From contig JAQTZZ010000035.1 in assembly GCA_028687545.1 (NCBI GenBank), positions 1-38,419 of the forward strand: DNA of 38,419 nt. Direction: 5' to 3'. The position numbers were made by a program, and so were the translations under genes. Source of the stretch: Candidatus Wallbacteria bacterium (lineage in GTDB: Bacteria > Muiribacteriota > JAQTZZ01). The stretch's first letter is position 1. Every line of letters begins with the position of its first letter. The notes beneath the pieces were generated by a model that was given only the letters and a program-made list of their open reading frames with translations, searched no databases and had not been told where the DNA came from. Positions 1 to 7,733 of this stretch are shown here, one piece after another.

Positions 1-1
1 A

Positions 2-583
2 GGCCTGTCACCTGACTATCTGCGGCGCTATCCCAAAGAGCTCTCTGGCGGGCAGCAGCAGCGTGTCTGCATTGCGCGGGCACTGATTTTAAGGCCGGAA
101 TTCATCATCGCCGACGAACCTGTGAGCCTGCTGGACGTGTCAGTGCAGTCGCAGATCATCAACCTGCTGAATGATCTGAAGAAAGAAATGAATCTGACCA
201 TGCTCTTCATTTCGCACGACTTATCGGTGATCAGGCAGACTGCGGACAGGGTGGCTGTGATGTACGGCGGCCAGATCCTGGAAAACGCGCCTGCAGACGA
301 ACTTTTCGATAACCCCTTGCATCCGTATACTCAGCTCCTCTTGAAATGCGCGCCTGTAATCAAAGAGGAATCAGGCAGATTCATGAAATGGGAAATCCCG
401 CTCAGGCATACCAATCTGGAACAGATCCCGCAGGCAGGCTGCCCCTTCCGCACCAAATGCTCGATCGAACCGATCCAGGTCTGCGAGCAGATGATCCCGC
501 CTCTCGCCATGGCCACAGCCGGCCATCAGGTGGCCTGCCACAAGGTGACCGGTACCAGAAGAGGGGTTGAAAAAGCACGCTAA
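2..583 (+). CDS. Oligopeptide/dipeptide ABC transporter ATP-binding protein (5' truncated)
   Basis: This is the C-terminal 193 residues of an ATPase that would power peptide or nickel import as one of the paired NBDs of an Opp/Dpp-type transporter. The reading frame is open at the window edge. Visible motifs are the ABC signature LSGGQQQR (about residues 15-22), the Walker B segment FIIADEP (about 35-41), and the switch histidine in LFISHDLS. The C-terminus is the oligo_HPY extension typical of OppD/OppF proteins, with PLHPYT and CPFRTKC. Walker A and the Q-loop lie outside the window. The phrase ADEPVSLLDVSVQ is closer to OppF/DppF than to OppD, but I cannot settle which subunit it is. It ends 98 nt before the tRNA. 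An imperfect hairpin (640-663) follows it, without a clear T tract. Confidence 0.93.
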   Translation, partial: GLSPDYLRRYPKELSGGQQQRVCIARALILRPEFIIADEPVSLLDVSVQSQIINLLNDLKKEMNLTMLFISHDLSVIRQTADRVAVMYGGQILENAPADELFDNPLHPYTQLLLKCAPVIKEESGRFMKWEIPLRHTNLEQIPQAGCPFRTKCSIEPIQVCEQMIPPLAMATAGHQVACHKVTGTRRGVEKAR

Positions 584-681
584 ACAATTTAGCATTGTTC
601 TACCTCCCGGGCATGGTCTTTGCAGACTCTGTCCGGACCTTGAAAAAAGCTCAGGCTTTTCAAAGGCAATCTCCAAACGTA

Positions 682-766
<85 letters not shown>

Positions 767-773
767 CCTAACC

Positions 774-801
774 AAAGGCCCGCTTAACGGCGGGCCTTTT
801 T
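774..801 (+). terminator. Rho-independent terminator after tRNA-Leu
   Basis: A perfect 10-bp stem AAAGGCCCGC / GCGGGCCTTT with a 6-nt loop (784-789), ending in five T residues. It lies 8 nt after the tRNA CCA end, on the tRNA transcript. Confidence 0.9.
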
Positions 802-819
802 CATTGCCTGCGACACAGG

Positions 820-842
820 TGATAACCCAAATTGATAACCCA
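820..842. promoter_or_regulatory. Possible integrase arm-type repeats (two TGATAACCCA boxes)
   Basis: TGATAACCCA occurs twice in tandem (820-829 and 833-842), 13 nt apart. The same box occurs once after the right core at 5184-5193. The gap from core to first box is 53 nt on the left and 51 nt on the right. This arrangement fits arm-binding sites of a tyrosine integrase in a P' arm. The repeats and distances are seen; the role is inference. An inverted partial copy (TGGGTTAT) is at 974-981. Confidence 0.4.
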
Positions 843-919
843 TGTTTAAAATTCCCCCGTGAACCTGACATTAAACGAATCATCAAGGATTTTGATGAAA
901 GTTGGATAAGATTTTTCAT

Positions 920-948
920 TTGACTTTGAAATTGATAATTAATATTAT
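920..948 (+). promoter_or_regulatory. Sigma-70-type promoter of the abiE operon
   Basis: The -35 box TTGACT (920-925) is separated by exactly 17 nt from the -10 box TATTAT (943-948). Each differs from the consensus at one position. Transcription would begin near 955, about 35 nt before the AbiEi start, and read through the three-gene operon. No strong Shine-Dalgarno precedes the AbiEi ATG. Confidence 0.7.
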
Positions 949-949
949 A

Positions 950-975
950 CATCCCAGATATCATTAACCGGGATG
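950..975. promoter_or_regulatory. Inverted repeat between promoter and abiEi, possible AbiEi operator
   Basis: CATCCC (950-955) and GGGATG (970-975) form a perfect 6-bp inverted repeat with 14 nt between them, directly downstream of the -10 box and over the expected transcription start. Characterised AbiEi antitoxins repress their own promoter by binding inverted repeats, so this is the natural operator candidate. Its use here is inferred. Confidence 0.45.
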
Positions 976-988
976 GGTTATTTTAATT

Positions 989-1600
989 ATGAAAATTCCA
1001 AATACTGATTTTAAGCTTGAAGTCTCTGCATTCAAAGCCAGCAAAGGCATGCTGACGACCGGAGAAGCGAAGCAACAGGGGATATCCATCTACACCCTGA
1101 AAAGAATGACATCCTGCGGGCTTATTATTCGCCTTGGAAGGGGCTTTTATCGACTGGCTGAACTTCCGCCGCTTGAAAACTCTGACCTGACCCTGGTTTC
1201 ATTGAGAGCGCCTGAAGCTGTTATCTGCCTGATTTCAGCACTGGACTTCCATCACCTCACGACCAGGATTCCTCACTACATATATCTTGCAGTGGAAAGG
1301 GGGCGGAACCGCCCCAGAATTTCATACCCGCGGACCAGGATATTTCAATTTGCAGGCAAGTCATTCAGCGAAGGCATAGAAAAGCACCAATTTGACAATC
1401 AACTGGTTCGGATTTATTCAGTCGAAAAAACCCTGGCTGATTGCTTCAAATATCGCAACAAAATCGGAATGGATGTAATTCTGGAAGCACTGAAAAACTA
1501 CAGGCAGTCGAAAAAATTCAATGTGGAAAAGGTCCTCTACTATGCCGATCTTTGCCGAGTCGAGAGCGTAATAAGTCCCTATCTGGAGACACTGCTTTGA
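989..1600 (+). CDS. abiEi: AbiEi-type antitoxin / transcriptional regulator (type IV TA)
   Basis: A 203-residue protein of the AbiEi antitoxin family. The N-terminal part (about residues 17-60) reads as the winged-helix domain, with LTTGEAKQQGIS and a GLIIRLGRGFYRL wing. The C-terminal part contains the conserved SVEKTLADCFKYRNKIG segment (about 148-164). In known systems AbiEi neutralises the AbiEii toxin without stable complex formation and represses the operon. An operator-like inverted repeat lies just upstream. Its TGA stop overlaps the TTG start of AbiEii in the tetranucleotide TTGA (1597-1600), indicating translational coupling. Family assignment is from the conserved motifs and the partner gene. 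Confidence 0.9.
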   Translation: MKIPNTDFKLEVSAFKASKGMLTTGEAKQQGISIYTLKRMTSCGLIIRLGRGFYRLAELPPLENSDLTLVSLRAPEAVICLISALDFHHLTTRIPHYIYLAVERGRNRPRISYPRTRIFQFAGKSFSEGIEKHQFDNQLVRIYSVEKTLADCFKYRNKIGMDVILEALKNYRQSKKFNVEKVLYYADLCRVESVISPYLETLL

Positions 1601-2508
1601 AAAAGGAAATCAAAAATATTCAGGCTTCAATCAATAGAAGGCTTTCAAACCTATCAGTTGAAACAAATAGACCCTTTAACGATCTGCTGAGAAATTACGG
1701 AATAGAGCGCTTCTTATACAGACTCTCAGCTTCCCCTCATAGAGATTGTTTTGTACTGAAAGGGGCACTGATGCTTCAGATCTGGAAACTCGGTCCGACC
1801 AGGCCGACGATGGACATTGATCTGCTAGGTAGGACTGACAATACTCTTGAGAATATCATGACAATGATAAAGGAAATCTGTTCGAGCCCTGTGGAACCGG
1901 ATGGACTGGATTTCGACAGCAACAGCGTCACGGTTGAGAACATCACAGCAAACATGGAATACGTTGGTGTCAGAGTAAAGCTGCTCGCCAGATTGAGCAA
2001 TGTGCGAATTCACATGCAGATTGACATCGGCTTTGGTGATAAGATTATTCCCTGCGATCAAATGATCGACTACCCCACACTTCTGGATTTCCCGGCACCC
2101 AGAATCCATGGTTATTCCAGAGAAAGCGCTATTGCCGAGAAATTTCATGCCATGGTGCAGCATGGCAGGCTGAACAGCAGGATGAAGGATTTTTACGATA
2201 TCTGGTTCCTGACGCAAAACTTGGACTTTGAACTATCCATCATATCCACAGCCATCAGAACTGTTTTTGAAAGTCGGGATACCAGAGCTCCCTTGAGTTC
2301 AACTGATTTACTGAGGATGCTTGCTGGAGATCCAGTGAAATCAGCTCAATGGAAAGGTTTCATCAACAATATTTTCTTTCAGGATTTAAAAATCGGATTC
2401 CCGGAAATCGCGGAGATGCTGATTATATTTTTTAATCCAGTTCTGGAAGCCATACACAGTGGTAATTCCAGCTATACTACCTGGAAACATCCAGGGCCAT
2501 GGCTCTGA
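1597..2508 (+). CDS. abiEii: AbiEii/AbiGii-type nucleotidyltransferase toxin
   Basis: A 303-residue DNA polymerase beta-like nucleotidyltransferase. The KGALML motif (about residue 55) is followed by the metal-binding MDIDLL (Asp73 and Asp75). The family signature ESAIAEKFHAM (about 176) and RMKDFYDIW (about 196) follow. Related toxins transfer nucleotides to tRNA acceptor ends and cause abortive infection or stasis. The start is taken as TTG at 1597, overlapping the AbiEi stop. The open frame extends further upstream, but that part lies inside AbiEi and is not homologous. The next gene begins only 6 nt after its stop, so the trio is probably one transcript. Confidence 0.9.
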   Translation: MKKEIKNIQASINRRLSNLSVETNRPFNDLLRNYGIERFLYRLSASPHRDCFVLKGALMLQIWKLGPTRPTMDIDLLGRTDNTLENIMTMIKEICSSPVEPDGLDFDSNSVTVENITANMEYVGVRVKLLARLSNVRIHMQIDIGFGDKIIPCDQMIDYPTLLDFPAPRIHGYSRESAIAEKFHAMVQHGRLNSRMKDFYDIWFLTQNLDFELSIISTAIRTVFESRDTRAPLSSTDLLRMLAGDPVKSAQWKGFINNIFFQDLKIGFPEIAEMLIIFFNPVLEAIHSGNSSYTTWKHPGPWL

Positions 2509-2514
2509 GAGATC

Positions 2515-4977
2515 ATGGCAGAAAACAATGATCTCTCTTTCTGGCTGAACAGGCTTGTGGAAATCGAGCAGAATATCTCAAATTTGATCGAAGAAAAAAA
2601 CAAGGTCAGACTGGAGATAGCCAGACTTAAAGAAAAGCCAGTTATTCTTCCCACAATTCTTGGGAAACCCGCATCTGACAAAGTTCCGGAAACTCCGGAT
2701 GAAAAGATTGCTTTATTCCTCAAACTTTTCCGATGTCGCGAAGACATCTACCCTAAGTATTGGGAAAATCAGTCAAAAGGAACAAAAGGTTATTCTCCGG
2801 TCTGCAGGAATGAATGGGTAAAAGCGTTTTGCAGTAAGCCTTCCATTAAATGCACTGAATGCAAGAACCGTGCTTTTGAGGCTCTGAACGAAACCGCTGT
2901 AAAATCTCATCTTGAAGGCAGACTGGTTATTGGAACCTATGCCATCCGGGAGAATGACACCTGCACTTTTCTGGCAGTAGATTTTGATGATGAGTCATGG
3001 CTGGAAGACTCGGAAGCATACAGAAAGTCAGCCAGGGAATTCGGCATTGAAACCGGGCTCGAACGTTCAAGGTCAGGTAACGGTGCCCATGCCTGGATCT
3101 TTTTCTCTGAGCCGGTACCGGCCTGCCTTGCCAGACGTCTCGGCACTCTGATCCTTTCCCAGGCATCAGTCGCAAGAGCTTTACTGTCACTTGCCAGCTA
3201 CGACAGGTTTTTTCCCAGCCAGGATTATCTTCCTAAAGGCGGCTTCGGCAATCTGATCGCTCTTCCCTTGCAGAAATCCGCCAGAGAAAATGGCAATACA
3301 GAATTTCTGGATGAAAAATTTATTCCTTATGAGAACCAATGGCAATTCCTTGCCAGATGCAGGATGATCTCTTGCCGTGAAATAGAGACACTACTTAACT
3401 CTCAGAACATAGTATCTGACTCATCTGCTGCCTATGAGGAACATGAATTGATGCTTGATGAAAAGACGCTCAAGTCTTCTGCCAGGCATAAGCTGAAAGG
3501 CTGTTACCCCGGACAAGTGGTAATTGCAATTGACTCTCAAATCAGGATCAATCTGGAAGGTCTGCCGCAGAACCTGATCAATGCCTTGAAGAATACTGCG
3601 GTATTCGCCAATCCTAAGTTTTACGAGCTGCAACGGTTAAGATTTTCCACTTGGAAAACACCCAGATATATCTTTTGTGGAGAATTGTTGAGTAAGACGC
3701 TTCTCCTGCCCAGGGGAGTTCTCGACACATGCCTGGAGTTGCTTGGTATTGCAACTGCTAAAGTCAGTTGCACCGACAATCGGGAAAACAGAAAGAAAAT
3801 CAAAGTTAAGTTTCTGGGAAAACTGCTGCCTGAACAGAAATCTGCCTGTGCAGGCATCTGTGAATACGAAACAGGAGTGCTTGTTGCTCCGCCAGGAGCT
3901 GGTAAGACCGTAATTGCCTGTCAGATGATCGGAACGAGAAAACTGCCGACACTTATCCTAACCCATAGATCCCAACTTCTGGAACAGTGGAGACAGCAGC
4001 TCAAGATTTTCCTGAGCATAAAATCCGACAAAATTGGAGCTATCAGGGGCAGCAAGAAGAAAGCCACAGGTTTTATCGACCTGGCTATGCTGCAGACGAT
4101 CTCAAAACTGGAAGACACCGATTTTCTAAGCCAGTATGGGCAGGTGATTGTGGATGAATGTCACCACATTCCTGCATTCAGCTTCGAATCTGTCATGAAG
4201 AAAATCCCTGCAAAATTCGTATTAGGCCTTACAGCTACTCCATACCGAAAGGATGGTCATCAACCGATCATTCATATGCAGTGCGGTCCGGTCAGGTATG
4301 AAATGAAGGAGCTTTCAGGCCAGAAATTCGAGAAAAAAGCGATCGTAAAAAAGACTGGCGTGGCCTTTCCTGCCGATCCGGACCAGGAACTGATGATTCA
4401 GGAATTCTATGAGATAATCGTCAATGACCGGAAACGCCTGGAGTTGATTGCTGATGATGTGGCTGGAGTGATTGCAGACGGAGGGTTCCCTCTCGTCCTT
4501 TCAGAACGGAAAGAACACCTGAACCTGCTGTCAGTTTCAATCAGGGATAGAACCAAGTTCCCTGTAAAAGAGTTTATTCTGGCGGGCAGTCTTAACAAAC
4601 GTACCCGGGAACAGGTCAATGCGGAAATCAGCGAATGCCTGTCCAAAGGCTCTCGCCCATTTATACTGGCCACAGGCCAGCTGATCGGGGAAGGATTCAA
4701 CCTGCCGGTACTGGACACATTGTTTTTGGCAATGCCCTTTTCATTCAAAGGTAAGCTCGTGCAGTATGCGGGGAGAATTCAGCGGGATAGTGCAGGAAAA
4801 AAGACAATTATCATCTATGATTACCTTGACGAAGCCTCTCCACTGGCTCTATCGATGTTTCGGAAACGCAGATCAACCTATCGGAAACTTGGATACAAGA
4901 TAATCGTACCTGGAGAGCACGATCATTCTTTCATTGATAATGATCAGCTGAAACTACCACCTGCTGGCGCGAAATGA
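2515..4977 (+). CDS. TOTE-like primase-helicase (archaeo-eukaryotic primase + superfamily 2 helicase)
   Basis: An 820-residue two-enzyme protein. Residues about 8-45 form a short coiled coil (LNRLVEIEQNISNLIEEKNK). Residues about 60-300 match the primase domain of TOTE conflict systems: FLAVDFDDE (about 153-161) supplies the catalytic acids and GNGAHAWIFF (about 187-196) the sxH-type motif. A Cys pair, KCTEC, lies near 110. A superfamily 2 helicase follows: Walker A APPGAGKT (about 458-465), VIVDECHH (Walker B, about 543-550), LTATPYR, and a motif VI-like QYAGRIQRD. No extra nuclease domain is visible at the C-terminus. Family proteins are thought to copy or unwind invading nucleic acid in counter-invader defence. 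The physical link to AbiE is unusual and suggests a joint module. Confidence 0.85.
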   Translation: MAENNDLSFWLNRLVEIEQNISNLIEEKNKVRLEIARLKEKPVILPTILGKPASDKVPETPDEKIALFLKLFRCREDIYPKYWENQSKGTKGYSPVCRNEWVKAFCSKPSIKCTECKNRAFEALNETAVKSHLEGRLVIGTYAIRENDTCTFLAVDFDDESWLEDSEAYRKSAREFGIETGLERSRSGNGAHAWIFFSEPVPACLARRLGTLILSQASVARALLSLASYDRFFPSQDYLPKGGFGNLIALPLQKSARENGNTEFLDEKFIPYENQWQFLARCRMISCREIETLLNSQNIVSDSSAAYEEHELMLDEKTLKSSARHKLKGCYPGQVVIAIDSQIRINLEGLPQNLINALKNTAVFANPKFYELQRLRFSTWKTPRYIFCGELLSKTLLLPRGVLDTCLELLGIATAKVSCTDNRENRKKIKVKFLGKLLPEQKSACAGICEYETGVLVAPPGAGKTVIACQMIGTRKLPTLILTHRSQLLEQWRQQLKIFLSIKSDKIGAIRGSKKKATGFIDLAMLQTISKLEDTDFLSQYGQVIVDECHHIPAFSFESVMKKIPAKFVLGLTATPYRKDGHQPIIHMQCGPVRYEMKELSGQKFEKKAIVKKTGVAFPADPDQELMIQEFYEIIVNDRKRLELIADDVAGVIADGGFPLVLSERKEHLNLLSVSIRDRTKFPVKEFILAGSLNKRTREQVNAEISECLSKGSRPFILATGQLIGEGFNLPVLDTLFLAMPFSFKGKLVQYAGRIQRDSAGKKTIIIYDYLDEASPLALSMFRKRRSTYRKLGYKIIVPGEHDHSFIDNDQLKLPPAGAK

Positions 4978-5115
4978 TTGATTCAAAACAGCTACAAGGA
5001 AATCTCAGATTACATATTTCCGGTATTACTCAACTTACCAATTCCCCACCTAGTCAATTAGTCGTTTATAGTTGTGCCACATCGTTAATCTACTGTTCTC
5101 ACGCCATCAATCAGC

Positions 5116-5132
5116 TCTCGTCCCCGGCACCA
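5116..5132 (+). other. Attachment-site core, right copy
   Basis: An exact 17-nt copy of the tRNA-Leu 3' end including CCA. The preceding bases are unrelated to the tRNA body, so this is not a second tRNA. It closes the island opened at the tRNA gene. The 4978-5115 stretch before it has no recognisable gene. Confidence 0.75.
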
Positions 5133-5137
5133 AAAGC

Positions 5138-5167
5138 AAAAAGGCCTCTTTAAAGGGGCCTTTTTTT
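5138..5167 (+). terminator. Rho-independent terminator after the right core
   Basis: Stem AAAAAGGCC (5138-5146) / GGCCTTTTT (5157-5165) with a 10-nt loop and a run of seven T. It stands in the same position relative to the core as the terminator after tRNA-Leu, but its sequence differs. Confidence 0.8.
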
Positions 5168-5183
5168 AATACCAACGGCACAG

Positions 5184-5193
5184 TGATAACCCA
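5184..5193. promoter_or_regulatory. TGATAACCCA box after the right core
   Basis: The same 10-nt box as at 820 and 833, preceded by CACAG as on the left (CACAGG there). It starts 52 nt after the last base of the core, against 54 nt on the left. Possible integrase arm site; inference. Confidence 0.35.
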
Positions 5194-5299
5194 ATGATGC
5201 TCAGACAGAAAATTGAGGCTGATCAGGTTGATTCATGCCAGTAGCTGGTTGTTGCCGAAAGATTTATTGACTTGTCTGTTTTTCGATAAAATGTCTTGT

Positions 5300-5349
5300 C
5301 TTATTAAAAATATTGATGTAATCTTTTAATATGGAAAAACTTATTAAAA
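5300..5349. promoter_or_regulatory. Three-box operator-like element overlapping the fic start
   Basis: Three 10-nt boxes: CTTATTAAAA (5300-5309), TTTTAATATG (5324-5333) and CTTATTAAAA (5340-5349). The middle box is an inverted copy of the outer ones with one mismatch. The ATG of fic is the end of the middle box, and the third box lies in codons 4-7. The same three boxes recur downstream of the gene with identical 24- and 16-nt start-to-start spacings. A weak promoter (TTGACT at 5267, TAAAAT at 5287, short 14-nt spacer) lies just upstream. The Fic protein ends in a winged helix, so autorepression is plausible. Confidence 0.6.
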
Positions 5350-6488
5350 CTTCTGAAGATTTGACTGGATTTGTTGCAGGGACCAATAAACAGCAGTTTC
5401 AGTACAAAAGCTTCAGTCCTTCCTTGATCAACAGGCCTTGGGAATTCAATGACAGGAAAATGATTCTGAATCTTGAAGATGCTATACGGCTTGTGGGTGA
5501 GCTGAACGCTTATTCTTCCCTTGTTCCAGACATAGATTTTTTCATCAGGATGCACGTTGTTAAAGAAGCCACCACTTCCAGCAGGATCGAAGGCACCAGA
5601 ACTGAGATCGATGAAGCTGTGATGAAAGAGGAAGAAATCACGCCTGAGCGTCGGGATGATTGGCTGGAAGTCCAGAACTACATCAAAGCCATGAATTCCG
5701 CTATAGAAGAACTTGACAGGCTGCCTCTTTCAATGAGACTGTTGAAAAACACTCATTCCATTCTGATGTCCGGAGCTAGAGGCAGCAACAAGTACCCTGG
5801 AGAAATCAGGAAATCTCAGAACTGGATTGGCGGATCAAACCTGAGCAACGCATTTTTCGTCCCTCCTCATCCTGATGAATTGCCTGATCTTCTATCTGAT
5901 TTGGAAAAATTCTGGCACAACGATGATCTGGAAATACCTTTCCTGGTCAAAGTGGCAGTCAGCCATTATCAGTTCGAGACCATTCATCCATTTCTTGATG
6001 GGAATGGGAGAATTGGCCGGTTACTGACTATGCTGCAACTCGTGGACAGGAAACTTTTAAGCAAGCCCACACTTTACCTGTCCGACTTTTTTGCTAGGAA
6101 TAAAGGTTCATACTATGATTCCCTGACTATTGTTAGAACCGGCAACGATATCGAGCAATGGATCAGGTTTTTTTTGGCCGGTGTGAAAGAAACTGCTCAA
6201 AATGGTATCGATACATTCAAAAAAATCATTAAATTAAGAGAATCAGTAGAAAAGAACTTGTTATCCCTGGGCAGGAGAACAGATAAAGGTCTGGAGCTGC
6301 TGAAATTTCTGTTTTCTCAACCAATTGTAACAGTCAATCAAATTTCCGAGGAATTGAAGATTTCTTTTCCGACAGCCAATTCACTATCCAAAGACTTTAT
6401 CAGACTGGGTATTTTTCATGAAATAACAGGTTTTGCTAGAAACAGGCTGTATTCATTCGGAGAATATTTAACTCTGTTCAGGAAGTAA
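5331..6488 (+). CDS. Fic family protein with C-terminal winged helix
   Basis: A 385-residue Fic enzyme that would transfer AMP (or a related group) to a target hydroxyl. The active-site loop is [12 protein letters not shown] (residues 219-230), complete with catalytic His and the phosphate-binding GNGR. The autoinhibitory helix motif S-x3-E-G is present as SSRIEG (83-88), making it a class II Fic with the inhibitory segment in its own N-terminal domain. Residues about 25-95 match the Fic_N domain. Residues about 315-380 ([12 protein letters not shown], then [11 protein letters not shown]) form a winged helix-turn-helix. It stands alone, without a separate antitoxin, after the right core of the island. 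The AT-rich start region carries the three-box element, which probably determines its regulation. The target is unknown. Confidence 0.92.
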   Translation: MEKLIKTSEDLTGFVAGTNKQQFQYKSFSPSLINRPWEFNDRKMILNLEDAIRLVGELNAYSSLVPDIDFFIRMHVVKEATTSSRIEGTRTEIDEAVMKEEEITPERRDDWLEVQNYIKAMNSAIEELDRLPLSMRLLKNTHSILMSGARGSNKYPGEIRKSQNWIGGSNLSNAFFVPPHPDELPDLLSDLEKFWHNDDLEIPFLVKVAVSHYQFETIHPFLDGNGRIGRLLTMLQLVDRKLLSKPTLYLSDFFARNKGSYYDSLTIVRTGNDIEQWIRFFLAGVKETAQNGIDTFKKIIKLRESVEKNLLSLGRRTDKGLELLKFLFSQPIVTVNQISEELKISFPTANSLSKDFIRLGIFHEITGFARNRLYSFGEYLTLFRK

Positions 6489-6506
6489 AGTAACACAGAT
6501 AAGTCT

Positions 6507-6556
6507 CTTATTAAGAGTTTCGCCATTATGCTTTAATATGATTTTTCTTATTAAAG
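6507..6556. promoter_or_regulatory. Second copy of the three-box element, downstream of fic
   Basis: Boxes CTTATTAAGA (6507), CTTTAATATG (6531) and CTTATTAAAG (6547) each match the upstream boxes at 9 of 10 positions and keep the 24- and 16-nt spacing exactly. The spacers do not match (0 of 6 in the second). An ATG sits in the same relative place (6538) and opens a 23-codon frame ending at 6609, resembling a vestigial fic start (M-x2-LIK). Confidence 0.55.
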
Positions 6557-6603
6557 GTTCTCCCTTTTCCAAATCAGCAATTCATCAGCAAAGGGAGTTT
6601 TCT

Positions 6604-7512
6604 TCATGACAGAATCGCACCCAGATTGCGGGTCAGGACTGCCATGAATTCCAGCAGACCCAGCCGCTCAAGCTTTGCTCTGGCTGCAGCAGAAAGCCGG
6701 TCGGCCGTGGTACCGGACAGGATCTGGGCGGTTTCTTCCTCTGAGAATTCTTCATTGCCATCAAACTTGTCCAACTGTTCTCTGTTTTCCGGGCAGCACT
6801 GCTGGCAGAGCATGCAGCCGACCAGGGAATTATGCCATTCTCTGTTTATCCAGGCCGGGAAAGCATGTTCAGGGGGTTTTTCGTTATGAAAAGTCAGGCA
6901 GCGCTCGGCACGGATCAGGAAACGCTCAGCTGTGATCGCGCCTGTGGGGCAGCTGCTCAGGCAGGCCCGGCAGTCCCGGCATCTGTCCATTACGCGCATT
7001 TCATTCCAGGTATCTTCCCGGCAGGGCAGATCCGAGAAGAACGCCAGGATCTGGAAAAAGCTTCCCATGCCCGCCACATAGGCGATATTGTTCCTGCCAT
7101 ATTGCGCGATCCCGCTCCTGACTGCCAGCAGTTTCCTGGGGATTCTGGCTGAGGCCGCACTGTACCCTTTCCGGGCCAGCCAGTCCTTTAGATTTTTTTC
7201 CGCGTTCCGCGCTGTGTCTGCAATGCTTGAGAATGTAAGTGGATGGACTTTTCCCCTGTATGTGAAGCTGACTCTGGTCTGCGGCCTCGGCATTGCCATC
7301 ACGATCAGGGATTCAGCTGCAGGCAATGAATCCGGAGCCAGGAAAGAGAAAAACGACATTCCTTCCTGATACAGCGCTTCATCCAGCTCTCCTCCGGACC
7401 TGCGGCCTGCGATCTCTTCCTTAAGTTCCTGCAGCCGCCTGATGGACACGACCCTTCCCTTCAGGCCACATTCTTCAAACATTACCTGCAAATCATCCAT
7501 GGCTGCTTTCAT
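6604..7512 (-). CDS. QueG-like 4Fe-4S double-cluster protein
   Basis: A 302-residue protein resembling epoxyqueuosine reductase and related corrinoid/Fe-S reductases. About residues 60-165 show the DUF1730-like region (SLIVMAMPRPQ, then SGIAQYGRNNIAYV). Two ferredoxin-type clusters follow: CRDCRACLSSCP and, after a lone Cys in ERCLTFH, CMLCQQCCPEN. QueG proteins usually exceed 350 residues and often end in HEAT-like helices; this one stops soon after the clusters, so it may be a different family member. I chose the ATG at 7512 because GGAG stands 8 nt upstream. An in-frame ATG at 7596 would add 28 residues but has no good binding site. The substrate is uncertain. Confidence 0.75.
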   Translation of the reverse strand: MKAAMDDLQVMFEECGLKGRVVSIRRLQELKEEIAGRRSGGELDEALYQEGMSFFSFLAPDSLPAAESLIVMAMPRPQTRVSFTYRGKVHPLTFSSIADTARNAEKNLKDWLARKGYSAASARIPRKLLAVRSGIAQYGRNNIAYVAGMGSFFQILAFFSDLPCREDTWNEMRVMDRCRDCRACLSSCPTGAITAERFLIRAERCLTFHNEKPPEHAFPAWINREWHNSLVGCMLCQQCCPENREQLDKFDGNEEFSEEETAQILSGTTADRLSAAARAKLERLGLLEFMAVLTRNLGAILS

Positions 7513-7733
7513 TCCAGTTTCTCCGTTCTGACTTCTGCTGACAGGAAAATTGTAATCAACAGGACAGTCACAGTCAACGGGGATAAAGGGACGCATTTAG
7601 GACTTTCTCTGACTTCAGTATCCTGCAGTTTAAAAACAGTGGTTCAGGGCTGTTGAAAAAGGACTCGCTGGTGATGGGACTCCAACTCACTGAACATCTC
7701 ATAACAGGATACTGTTCCTGTCTGTCTCCCAGG

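Larger units (their letters stand above)
767..5132. mobile_element. Integrase-less genomic island in tRNA-Leu carrying AbiE and a TOTE-like primase-helicase
   Basis: The segment is bounded by two exact 17-nt copies of the tRNA-Leu 3' end and carries three defence-type genes in one direction. By eye it is richer in A and T than the flanking peptide-transport and peptidase genes. No integrase, relaxase or transposase is encoded, so it would be a cryptic or satellite island mobilised in trans, or a remnant. Boundaries are exact if the repeat is the recombination core. Confidence 0.65.

Noticed and set aside
640-663. Inverted repeat TTGAA...TTCAA as a terminator of the ABC transporter gene
   Set aside because: The stem needs a two-base bulge and no T run follows; too weak to call.
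5101-5132. A second tRNA-Leu gene
   Set aside because: Only the last 17 nt match; acceptor 5' half, D-arm and anticodon arm are missing.
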